From assembly GCF_932276165.1 (NCBI RefSeq), contig NC_063994.1, forward strand, positions 3,348,001 through 3,412,000: a stretch of 64,000 nt of DNA. The letters are read 5' to 3'. The notes under the pieces were generated by a model. The model was not told where the DNA came from. It ran no database searches and saw only the letters and a list, made by a program, of their open reading frames with translations. Positions within the stretch are counted from its first letter, which is position 1. Each line of letters opens with the position of its first letter. The translations under genes and the position numbers were made by a program. This DNA is from Plutella xylostella. Its lineage: Eukaryota; Arthropoda; Insecta; Lepidoptera; Plutellidae. This document shows, one piece after another, positions 44,373-54,500 of the stretch.

Positions 44373-47300
44373 ATGGCTCATAAATATCGGAAAAAATGGT
44401 TGAAATTCGCTCTTCTGCCCCTCGCACTACTCTCAACTGCCTGCGCGGACTTCACCACGGAATGTCAGCGGCCGTGCGACTGTCGATGGCAATCGGGGAA
44501 TAAAGCCGCCATTTGCGCCAACTCCAGCCTGAGAGCCGTGCCCGCCAACCTTAGTAATGACATTCAGATCCTAGACCTTTCCAATAATAACCTCCAGCAG
44601 CTACATCAAGAGGCGTTCAAGAAAGTCGGTCTAAGTAATCTAAAGAAACTTTTCCTAAAAGATTGCTCCATCGAGTCCGTTCACAAATCCGCCTTTACGA
44701 CCCTCGCCATCATGATCGAACTCGATTTGTCAAAGAACAAAATACAATATCTACACCCGGATACGTTCCGAGGCACGGAGAAGCTGAGATTGATAAACTT
44801 AAACAACAACTTCATCGACAAGTTAGAAGACGGTCTGTTCCGCAACTTGAAGTACCTACAGAAAGTCGAGGTGAGCAATAACAGGATAGTTCGGATCGGA
44901 ACTAAGGCGTTCGCGAACTTGCCTCAGCTGAAGATACTGCGCTTCGACGGCAACAACCTCAGCCACATGAAACCGGAAACTTTGATGGGCCTCAGCAATT
45001 TATCCGGCTTAGATTTGCACAACAACCGGTGGCGATGCGATTGCAACTTGCAAACATTTCGCAACTGGGTGATCAGTCATAACCTGTACACGGCACCCAC
45101 CGCTTGTTCCGAACCGGCGTCTCTAAGAGATAAACTTTGGAACGAATTAGACTCATCCAACTTCGCCTGCCGGCCGACCATTCTCGAGCCGCTCCCGGAC
45201 GCAACAGTGAAAAGTTACGAAGAAAACGTGACACTGACTTGCAAAGTCGTCGGCAACCCCACGCCCGAAGTCGTGTGGCGTTTCAACTCGAAAACAATCG
45301 AAATGCGCGCGTTCGGGGAAATACGCTACGTTATTTCTGACAACACAGTCGATCTGATCCGATGGGTTAATTTGACAGTTCTGCACGCGAGGTACAGCGA
45401 CAGGGGGAATTATACGTGCATAGCGGAGAACCCAGGGGGGCGGGACGAGAAAACGCTCACCCTATATCTGTCTAAATACGGCAGTTACGGAACCATAATG
45501 GGAATGGATACGGATTCGTTTGCTATTTTAGTTGGTTGCCTGTCTGCTTTCCTTATAATATTCGGGTCGATCACGGCTGTGTGCTACTACACGTCGCAGA
45601 GGAATGAGACGAAGAAGTTGATAAAAGATGACACTCGGACAAACGGGGAGGCTCTGATCGAGGGTTCCCTGGGGTCGGAGCTGGAGAAGGGGTACCCGGC
45701 GGAGGTGAACCCGCTGTCGAAGCCCCCGCGGAAGCACGAGGCGCCGCCCTCGCTCACCAGCGCCGCCACGGAGATGTCGGAGCTCAACAGGACGCTGCTC
45801 GACAACGATTCCACTTTAGGTAAGTTTTAAAGTCACATGGGGTCACTCTATCATTCTGTAAATCGAAGTTTCTAGGCGAGCCACTACTGTATCCCGTTAT
45901 ATTAAACATGCCGATTGCACGCCCAGCTCTCATTAGTTCGTTTTTGGTCAGTATAGACTAACCCCAGGGGGACAATCAGACAGAGAACATTACATTAAGA
46001 AAATCGTATTATTTAAATACAGTTAAGAATATAACTGTCCCATCGATGAATGAACGATGACTCCGATCATGCGGTAGCTAAATATATGTATATAGGTACA
46101 TCTTGCTCCCTACTCGTAAAACCCCATGATCATATTTTTTATTAATTATAATATTAATGTTTATGTAACTAGTTTTCACATAAGTAATGTTGAGAACACA
46201 TTACAGTTACATAATAAAATAATAATAACTATCGTGTGATTTTTAGCGAGCACGACGTTAAATTGATGTTTCACATTTGAAGACACAACAAAGCTATATC
46301 TTGTTTCAATTAGCAGGAAGCTATGTAAAATTAAAATGCATAGTAAAATGGTAATGACTGTCTGTATAGGTAGGTATTTCTCTTTCATTGTATTTTAATC
46401 TGCACACAAACACTTAACTATTAATGAGATAACTTAGGTTTGTTGGATCCAACTTTCTCATCCTTCCTTCCGGTCCGAATCCGAAATTCTCTTGTCAAGT
46501 CAAAATGTATTCGAATTCCTTTGTTGTCCCTAATTTGATTACAAAGACCCTTGGAATAGGAAGTTGCCTGACAAAAAAGAACAATTTGCAATTACTTCCC
46601 CAAAAATCATCCACTTTTAGAATAAAATTTAAGTCAAATAAATTTAAAATGTTAAATCGATCACTGTTTTGTGAAACAAGCTTTAAATTTAGTATCAACT
46701 TGAGTAATAATTTCATTTGATTTAAAGAAAACTAGGGACTATTTTCAATAAAACATTCATGGCTTTGCGTGCTTTGCTCGTCGGACCATAAAATTTAATG
46801 AGGTCTCCCTCTTTTGTGCTCCGGCTGCAAGCTCCAGCGGAGTTATTACAGAGCTGAGCCGGTGCCAAATTTTTATACGAATGTCTAAAGTATGCTTTGT
46901 GAATTCAGTAGTCCGCCGCATGAGTCTCCAACACTGGAAGTTTCCAAATAGTTTTTGTTACGAAACAACGGCGATATTACCTTCGCAACAGTAGCTTCTT
47001 GGAATGTTTTCAAAACTCATTTATTCTTTTTTTCTACAGCGTCGAGCGGGGAAAATCGAGCTCAAGATGCGGAACCGCTTCCGAAAATGTCTCAAGAAAC
47101 TCTGCTGGTAGATCGCTTAGCGCAAGAGCATCAAACGTACCCCCCGGATCTGCTCTCGTTCCCTTTAAGAGGCAGCACGCAGATATCACCAGCTGGTGTC
47201 GACAGACCAAAATCCACACAGACCACCAACAGTCCAATTAAGTCCCCTGGCTACGGCGTCACTGCATTGAACCCTAATCTATTCAACCGCATTCAGTTAC

Positions 47301-47944
47301 CGAGCACATCGCAAGGCTCCTACTCAAAAGGGGGCTACGTCACGCTACCGCGAAGACCGCGAATGCCAAATTGGCTTCCCGAAGGCAATTACCCGCAAGT
47401 GTTCTCGACTCTCAATGGTGTGATTCCATACGATAATTTCGGCATGAAGCTTTTCGGGAACGGTAGTAACTATTACAGTCTGAACAAGAGTGAGTTGGAC
47501 GTGATGACGGGCAGCAGTAGAGGGGTGAATCCCAACTACAGCGTGCCTCAGGGTGTAGAAGCGTGTGACGAAATCGAGCCAGCGCCGTCACCCGCGCCAG
47601 GGACTCCTCACGCCACGATCCCTCGAAGCAGCATCAGTTCTCCAAACATCCACAACCAGCTGTTGGCTTTACAAGCCATGTCGATGAATCACGGGCGAGG
47701 CACTCGGGTGCCAATGTCCTCCGAACCTCGGCCGCTGAAAGTAATCCTGACCCCTCCAGAAAACGAGAGCCTCATAAAGAATACGAGTCGTGAGTTACGC
47801 CGAATGGGCGGTAATGGCAACGTTACGGGGACGTTGGGAAGAAAAACTGTTCCTAAACCACCGCCGAAGCCGAGAAAAAGATCCTCCAACGAAATGAAAG
47901 AGCCGTTTCTACTGAACTCCGGCGAAACAGCCACTCAGGTTTAA
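44373..47944 (+). CDS. Kekkon-like LRR-Ig single-pass receptor, ~783 aa
   Basis: Exons 44373-45819 and 47040-47944; the intron has GTAAGT and ttctacag and joins in phase 1. Domains: signal peptide 1-25; Cys-rich LRR N-cap (C31, C35, C37, C48); about six leucine-rich repeats, 65-212; LRR C-cap 218-267 (WRCDCNL ... FACRP); one C2-type Ig domain with C290 and C349 (DRGNYTCIAENPGG); TM ~383-407. The cytoplasmic tail of ~376 residues has PPKPPPKPRKR and ends ATQV, which fits a class I PDZ-binding motif. This order (LRRs, one Ig, TM, PDZ tail) is that of the insect Kekkon family; Drosophila Kek1 inhibits EGFR and other members act in BMP signalling or at synapses. Which paralogue this is cannot be told. 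The ATG at 44373 (caaaATGg) has good context and directly precedes the signal peptide. AATAAA at 47991. Confidence 0.92.
45838..45966. mobile_element. 129-bp MITE in the Kekkon-like gene intron
   Basis: The ends ggggtcactctat and the reverse complement of tatagactaacccc match approximately. The right arm resembles that of 11986-12369 (tatactgac, gagagctg). It begins 18 nt after the splice donor. Confidence 0.55.
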
Positions 47945-47990
47945 TCGTATAAATAGTAAAAGTTTAAGTAAAGATTTCATTGAAGTTTAC

Positions 47991-47996
47991 AATAAA
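47991..47996 (+). terminator. Poly(A) signal of the Kekkon-like gene
   Basis: AATAAA 47 nt after the stop. More AT-rich sequence follows, so later sites are possible. Confidence 0.55.
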
Positions 47997-47999
47997 TAT

Positions 48000-49128
48000 A
48001 CCTAGTATTCAATATTGGTGCTTATGAAAGTAAAATTAAACATGCGTAATGTTCCATGATAGGCTTGTTTTAAATTTTTATAGTTACGACAGAATATTGT
48101 AAATAATAGTGTTGAAATATTGTTTTTATCCTTGCTCTGATATTCATATTACAAACAGAATAAGTAAATATAGTGAAATATACGTATAGACACAATGTTT
48201 ATAAAATAACACACTAAAACGGTATAATTATGTTGTTAAAAGATGTCGTAAAGAAATACTGAAGATTAAAATTACTGATTTAATCATTTAGCCCTTACAA
48301 ATACAACAGAATTTTCCATTTCATTGTAGTACATGTATTATTATCAATTTTCTAATTATTGTTTTTTTTTCTCATTAGTTTTAATACTATAAGTAACTAC
48401 CTATATTCTTATATGTACAATCTTCATACCTAATTGCTGAAAATTAATCTTCGGTATTTCTTTCTTTATCGTATAAATACTGATGAAATATAGATACAGT
48501 TAATTCACTTAAAAAAATATATTGTATAAATGTAAATATTCCACTCATCTAATATAAAATATGTAAATACAAGTTGTACCTACCTAAATTATAAGGATGT
48601 ATTGTATAGATGTTACCGTGAATATTCAGGAAAATAATATAATTATTTCAGTTGTGAAACTTCTATTTAAAAATATTCTGTTGGTATGTTTTTTGTAATT
48701 AAGTTTGAATTACTATTTTTAGTTTATTAAATATACAGGTATCCAGTTGAAATTCTATCAGTGATGTCGGTGTCAGGTCAATGAACCCGCAAACTGCAAC
48801 TTTAATTTTGGCACCAACTCAGAAATCGCGAAAAAGTAACAGCTACTCGTACAGTTAAATATTTAACTGCTCAAGCTAAATTTATGTAATTATGTATATT
48901 ATTAGGTGTCCCATAACAACAGTTTCTTCACGATGTTATTCACCCATCAACAAAATCTAACATAATATATACCTATTATAAATGGGAAAGTTTGTGAGAA
49001 TACTACTGTCATGTATAAATTACTGAACTGATTTTTACGAAATTGCCCCACGGGAACAGCTAGTCCTAGATCAAATTGTACCTTGTATTATTTTGTCATT
49101 CATATATACCGCTTTTGTTCTAACATAA
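48000..49128. other. AT-rich region after the Kekkon-like gene
   Basis: No ORF. It may include a longer alternative 3' UTR. A short minus-strand tip of the 'agctgttcccg' repeat lies near 49050-49066. Confidence 0.5.
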
Positions 49129-49375
49129 AGCCGGGTCCAGACGAGTGTAACGTGTAATGTAACATTACGTGTAATTTAGCGTCAACAGTGTGGACGGCAC
49201 GCGAACTCAACCAAACGAGCACTGCGAGCGCCTTTGTGTTCGCGCGAAAAACCGACAGCCGATGGATCAACCACGAGCGTTACATGTAATGCTTGTAGAG
49301 ACGTCCACACGTAGAATTCGTGTTACATTATACGGTAAATTACATTACACGTTACACTCGTCTGGACCCGGTTTA
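49129..49375. mobile_element. 247-bp MITE with ~36-bp inverted ends
   Basis: agccgggtccagacgagtgt ... gtaatgtaa on the left is inverted on the right, ending acactcgtctggacccggtt. The interior is GC-richer (gagcgcctttgtgttcgcgc). The 64-aa ORF here is an artefact. Confidence 0.85.
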
Positions 49376-49805
49376 AGACAGTAAGTATAACTATTTTATT
49401 GCGATTTATGTCGGTGTAGTGTGAATAATAAAAATATGGAAGGAACATCTTACAGAGTCAACTTTTATTTTTTTTACTCAAATATGTTTTCAGTATACTT
49501 TCATATAAACGTTTTCTATACAATGTACACGGTAACACTGTAAATTAAAGTGTGCAGATAGACAGATTGTTTGTTATTGTGGATGGACCAAAAATATGAA
49601 ATGTGGTGACAGAATGCAAGATGATTAAGAGATTTTAAATAAACTAATAAAAGCATTTTGAAATTATCTCATTTTGTATTATTTTTACAGTGAATACTTA
49701 CATATAATCTCGAGTTAGATAAAATATATAGGTTTTTTAATTCCGTTAATCTTTAAATGCCTACAAACAGCATGATGACCAATATATTAGTTCCCCCAGC
49801 TAACC

Positions 49806-50031
49806 AGACGACCGGGGGGTGTAGTGGTTAGTGACCCGGACTGCTATGCCGAAGATCGCGGGCTCGATTCCCGGCGGGGGCAGATATTTTATTAAAGATA
49901 GACATTTGTTCTCGGGTCTTGGAGGTTAATATTAATTGTAACATGTATTATCAGTATAGATGTATGAGCTATCATATAACAGGCTCTGCCTGCCTTGGGA
50001 TTTAACAGCCGTGTGTGAGATGTCCCTACGC

Positions 50032-50033
<2 letters not shown>
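49806..50033 (+). repeat. tRNA-derived SINE, type 2
   Basis: Head gaccggggggtgtagtgg and B box gggctcgattcc, then gcagatattttattaaag and the type 2 tail (aacaggctctgcctgcc, gtgtgagatgtccct). An (AT)n run at about 50034-50070 follows directly as its tail. Confidence 0.85.

Positions 50034-50070
<37 letters not shown>
50034..50070. repeat. (AT)n microsatellite
   Basis: Uninterrupted ta dinucleotides at the end of the type 2 SINE; it probably grew from the SINE tail. Confidence 0.9.
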
Positions 50071-50074
<4 letters not shown>

Positions 50075-52054
50075 AACTGACCTACCACTATGCGTTGCGT
50101 CGAAGTATTCCTGAATGAACCTCCAAAATAATGCCTTCAGCCAATAACGTGGTCATCCATCATCGGAACGAGACATAAATCTTCTTTTCCACACTCATCC
50201 TAATTAAATTCGAACACAATGAGGGAGCCATTATCAAGGATGACTTTTAAAAAGCGCTTATCACAGAGAAAAGGTTTTTAAAATGAAATTAACAGCCGCC
50301 GAGGAAGTTATAAATCATGGACGCACAAAGGTATGAATTATCTTAACGACTGGCGACATTTTGTTACAGAAAAGTGTGGTGTGATAATAAGGTTAGGTGA
50401 TAATAAGGGTTCCGTCGTCATTATGTAGGTCAAAACATAAGTTGCGTTTAGAGAACGCTATGAATCTTTAGTATGACCGGAGCAGATTTTATTTTCACAA
50501 GCAGCAGACATAATTATGTATGAGCAAGGCCTAGCACTGAGCCTCTAGTACTCTACTACAAGAGTTTCAATTTATTTATTTTATTTATTTAACTCTTTAT
50601 TGTACAATTATTTTAACAATTTACGAAGATATTATATTTTAGTTCTTTTTCTGTCATTGCATACATAATCTGTCAAAAGTTTCATGATGGCTTCCACTAA
50701 TGGCTACACTTTGTATGCGAGAAAACGAAAACTTTTATAGTTTTCGACAAACTATCATACCTGTACGTAGAGCACCAAATGATTATTGGCTGATGACAAT
50801 GCTGCCTCTATAGTAGGTAGCTCTTTCTCAGTGTTGGTAAGTGAAAGTGGAGTGATATGGGAGGAGAACTTAATTATGACAAGTTGTGTGTTTTTCATGG
50901 ACACACTAGAAGAATTCTTTAAGTGATAGGAGGATATTTGGTATAACACAGTCACATTTATACCATAAAATGTAAAATAAAAGAACACAATAAGTCGTAA
51001 AAATTAGACGCTTAAGTTTTACGGTTGACTGGTCTTCCTTTATACAAATCTTTACGTTTCGTTTTGTACATTTTCCTTAAAGTTTTTATTGTTATTTACT
51101 CACCTGGATTTAATTAAAAGACACAAACTCTGGCCTTTTTAACTATTTTGCTTTGGCACAATCCGGGGAACAGTAAGCAGCGGATTTTTATTACCAAAAT
51201 GGTAAGCAATACTTAAATGTATAATTTTATTTTTTATAAACTGAAATTACGTTTATTTATGAAGTTTTTCTAACCTGCAATATCAAAACATAAGAATAAT
51301 TATTCCAGTTTCTAAGATCTTTTGAAAGAATGAGCCAATTTGTGGGTGTGTCTCCGTGCTGGTTATAGGATTAGCCAGTCAGATTAGTTGTTTGATAACT
51401 GAAATAAGTTGCCGTAGGTATCAAATACATAATATTATGTGAGTACACAATATACGTACGTGATACGTCATTTGGGATGAGGAACCTGTCGTGCACCCCA
51501 CAGACCTATTACAGTACCTACATTTTAATTACTTACCAACTTAATAAGGAAAACAAATTACACTAAAAATTTTCAGTTACGCGAGTATATTTGATAAAAT
51601 CGAAATGTATAATAGTATGCAATGAAATTCCGTACCGAAATTCGGGTAAAATTAAATGCGGCATAATAAAGTCGACATTATTTACGCTTACAACACTGCG
51701 TATTACCCAATTAAACATTCGGGTATCATGAGTGTGTCTGTCTGATGACATTAATTAACTCAATTGTTGCTATTTTCATAACGACGCCTGGCTATGTGGC
51801 AAAAGTACAATAATATTACGTGAGTACTCTGACACATGGCCAAAGGGACATTCAACCCCAAAATAGTACCTAAATTCTGGGACAGAGAAAACGGACCCCA
51901 CAGAGTGACAAAATGCTACCTGAAGGGGGTCATCTTTATTGGTACCCGACTGTACCGTGTACTGTGGCCCATAGGCCTACTGTCCCATTGGTGACAGACA
52001 GCTGATACGTATACCTTATACACTCACGAGCAATGAAAACGTTCATATGACAAT
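50071..52054. other. Intergenic, no gene recognised
   Basis: AT-rich. A possible LINE tail (ttatttattttatttatt) is near 50571-50590, and a MITE tip (cactcacgagcaatgaaaac) at 52021-52040. The 77-aa and 62-aa minus ORFs (50755-50988, 51563-51751) have no recognisable feature. Confidence 0.5.
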
Positions 52055-52402
52055 AGTCAAAGTCAAAGTCAAAGTCAAAAAAATTTATTCATCGTACAAA
52101 TGTAAAATTTTCTGATGACCGTCAATTTTTACAAATTACTCTGCGTTCGGATAAGGGGGGGGCTCTTTCTGTCTAAGGAGAAGAACGGAGGCAAGAAACT
52201 CCTGAGCCATCTTTTCAAAAAAATACTTAAAACTAGTTGGTAATACAATACTTATAAGCTTAATAATTATTATTATAATAATATGAGCAGAGCTAACTAC
52301 TTATCACAGCCATGCATTAACGTCCTCTAAGTAATCATCGATTTTATAATAAGCTTTTTTACAGAGTTTCTCTTTAATGTAACACTTAAACTTATTCTCT
52401 GG
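52055..52402 (-). mobile_element. LINE 3' end, distal part (split by G2)
   Basis: On the minus strand this holds the last residues of an ORF2-like protein (CYIKEKLCKKAYYKIDDYL, then NAWL and stop), a 3' UTR, and a (TTTGAC)n tail at 52056-52080. The upstream part of the same LINE continues at 57929-58060. Confidence 0.8.
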
Positions 52403-52593
52403 TGTAGTGTATGGCACTCGGAATAATAACATCCTGCACAGATCCTACTTGTCTCGAGTACATATGTCAGTTGTCTGTGACCAGCTGTCAGTGTGACACT
52501 GGAAGCGCGGGTTACAAGCAAGTGGGCGTGTACCGACGAGCCAAGGTAAACAAGTGTTGAACAGTGGTTTATTACAAGAATCGAAACATTACA
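52403..52593 (+). repeat. G2 5' LTR
   Basis: 191 bp, tgtagtgtatgg ... cgaaacattaca. It has no TATA box; tcagt motifs (atgtcagttg, ctgtcagtgt) could be arthropod-type initiators. Confidence 0.95.
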
Positions 52594-52595
52594 AG

Positions 52596-52610
52596 TGGCG
52601 ACGAGGATTA
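52596..52610 (+). promoter_or_regulatory. G2 candidate primer-binding site
   Basis: tggcgacgaggatt lies 2 nt after the LTR, the normal place for a tRNA primer site. I cannot name the tRNA with confidence. Confidence 0.55.
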
Positions 52611-52615
52611 AAAAA

Positions 52616-53540
52616 GTAAGTACTTACGTTTGCGTACTAAGAAAAACAGGAAAAAGGGATCAGAAACTGATCGAAACTTTGACCTTGAAAAAAGTGGGAT
52701 TTGTGGTTTAGCACCGCAATGAAATCAACAAACACATTCAATTTTTCACTGTGGAAATCAAATAAATTGCTATAAGAACTCCTTTAAATTTACCTATCTA
52801 CACCTATAAACTAAATTCACCGATAAGAAAGGGTGTAAACAATGTTTTATTTACTAACTTATAGTTGAGCTAAGTTTTATTACAAAAGTAAAAATGTAAG
52901 ACATACAAGTTTTAAATAATCTTAACTGAGGTTACTATCAGCTTTTATATTAACTGCTTATTCTGATAATGGGTTTATTTTGATAACCAGAACCATCAAT
53001 TTCATTGAAATAGTTTGGTGCTGTGGATAACCTGATCATAACCTGAAAAATAACTAACTAAAATAATTATTACTGTTCAAAATACATGTTTTACTCATTA
53101 CTTTGTGAAGTGAGTGGTACCAAATAAAACCTGTCCATTAAATTGGTCAAGGCATATCATGAAATTAATCATGTAAAGATTGATTAATAAATATACTCGA
53201 AGCAGATTGAATCTGAACATTAAATTGTTTATTTTCAAGCAGATAATGATCTGAACATTGAATTGTTTATTTTTAAGCAGATTATGATCTGAACATTGAA
53301 TTGTTTATTTTTAAGCAGATTATGATCTGAACATTAAATTGTTATTTTCAAACAGATAATGATCTGAACATTAAATTGTTTATTTTCAAGCAGATAATGA
53401 TCTGAACATTAAATTGTTTATTTTCAAGCAGATAATGATCTGAACATTAAATTGTTTATTTTCAAGCAGATAATGATCTGAACATTAAATTGTTAATAGC
53501 ATATTGACCAATGGTAATATGATTATATCGATTGTTACAG
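52616..53540 (+). other. G2 candidate leader intron
   Basis: The donor aaaaa/gtaagtact lies 22 nt past the LTR, and the acceptor attgttacag ends 15 nt before the gag ATG at 53556. The 925-nt segment is AT-rich, contains upstream ATGs and holds the 38-bp repeat array. Removing it would put gag next to a short leader while leaving the primer site in the exon, much like a retroviral major splice donor. Confidence 0.5.
53202..53494 (+). repeat. About eight tandem 38-bp repeats in the G2 leader
   Basis: The 'gaac' of each unit lies at 53215, 53253, 53291, 53329, 53366, 53404, 53442 and 53480, a period of 38 (once 37). Each unit contains cagat-aatg-atctg, a 5-bp inverted repeat. The last four units look identical; the first ones vary slightly. 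Confidence 0.93.
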
Positions 53541-53555
53541 TACACCTTGCTAAAA

Positions 53556-54500
53556 ATGGCATCGCCATTAACCCTGGAGTCATTTGACTGCGAAGGAGAA
53601 CCTGGTTCGGTGGGAGTGCGCTGGGAGCGTTGGAAGAGAGCTTTATTTATTTATTTAGACGCGTCAAATATAGAGAAGGACGATAAAAAAAGAGCAAACC
53701 TCTTACATTTTGGCGGCATTGAACTGCAGGAAATATATTATAATATACCCGAAGCTCATGTGGAGCCTGCAGAGGGTGTGAACGTATTCTCTGTAGCCAT
53801 AAAAAAACTAGATGAATACTTTGCTCCTAAGCAGAGCAACATCTATGAACGACACATGTTTAGGCTCCTGAAACAAGAAAAAGATGAGAAGTTTGAGAAG
53901 TTTGTTGTACGACTTCGACAACAGGCTGACAAATGTCAGTTTACAGCAAAGGATGAAAATATAATTGACCAAATCACAGAAAAATGCCTTTCAAGTGAAC
54001 TCAGGAAGAAAATTCTACAAATAGGAGATGGAATTACTCTGGATAGAATTATATCAGAAGCAAATTTGTTGGAAGTAGTTAACAAACAATTAGAAAAATT
54101 TGGTTGCACTGCGTCATCTGAAAGTATTAATAAAATTGAATCAAAGCCAAAATCTAAGTTCGAAGTAAGTGAAAAAGAAGAAATAGGTTGCGGACGTTGT
54201 GGCAATCGTAGACACTCATCGAATGACCCTAACTGCCCTGCCAAACGGAGAGAGTGCCTTAAATGCGGACTCCTGGGGCACTTCCGGCAATTTTGTAAGA
54301 CAAGAAACATAACAAAAAGAAAATGGGAAGGGAAAAATACAAGAGAATATGATAAAAGGAAGAAAATTACATTACAAACAGTAAACAATGTTGTAAACAT
54401 TGATGATAAGAAAAAGGATACTTACTATGTTTTCCATATCGATGACGATGTCGAATTTAACTGCATAGTGGGCGGGGTTGAAACAAAAAATGTTGGTTGA
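53556..54500 (+). CDS. G2 Gag polyprotein
   Basis: 314 aa from the ATG at 53556 (aaaATGg); eight more codons are open upstream but lack ATG and fall partly in the putative intron. The N-terminal two thirds is a helical retrotransposon Gag, with WERWKRALFIYLDAS near 27, FAPKQSNIYERHMFRLLKQ near 100 and VVRLRQQADKCQF after that. The last third has two zinc knuckles: a modified first (CGRCGNRRHSSNDPNC) and a standard second (CLKCGLLGHFRQFC). The ORF ends just after entering the protease region, where an A6 run changes frame. Gag packages the RNA and forms the particle. Confidence 0.9.
   Translation: MASPLTLESFDCEGEPGSVGVRWERWKRALFIYLDASNIEKDDKKRANLLHFGGIELQEIYYNIPEAHVEPAEGVNVFSVAIKKLDEYFAPKQSNIYERHMFRLLKQEKDEKFEKFVVRLRQQADKCQFTAKDENIIDQITEKCLSSELRKKILQIGDGITLDRIISEANLLEVVNKQLEKFGCTASSESINKIESKPKSKFEVSEKEEIGCGRCGNRRHSSNDPNCPAKRRECLKCGLLGHFRQFCKTRNITKRKWEGKNTREYDKRKKITLQTVNNVVNIDDKKKDTYYVFHIDDDVEFNCIVGGVETKNVG

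Noticed and set aside
46955..47039. Separate gene starting at 46955 for the second Kekkon-like exon
   Set aside because: The acceptor ttctacag at 47039 joins in frame to the exon ending at 45819; the bases before it are intron.
53202..53494. CRISPR-like array
   Set aside because: The 38-bp units are directly contiguous with no unique spacers, in a eukaryotic retrotransposon leader.
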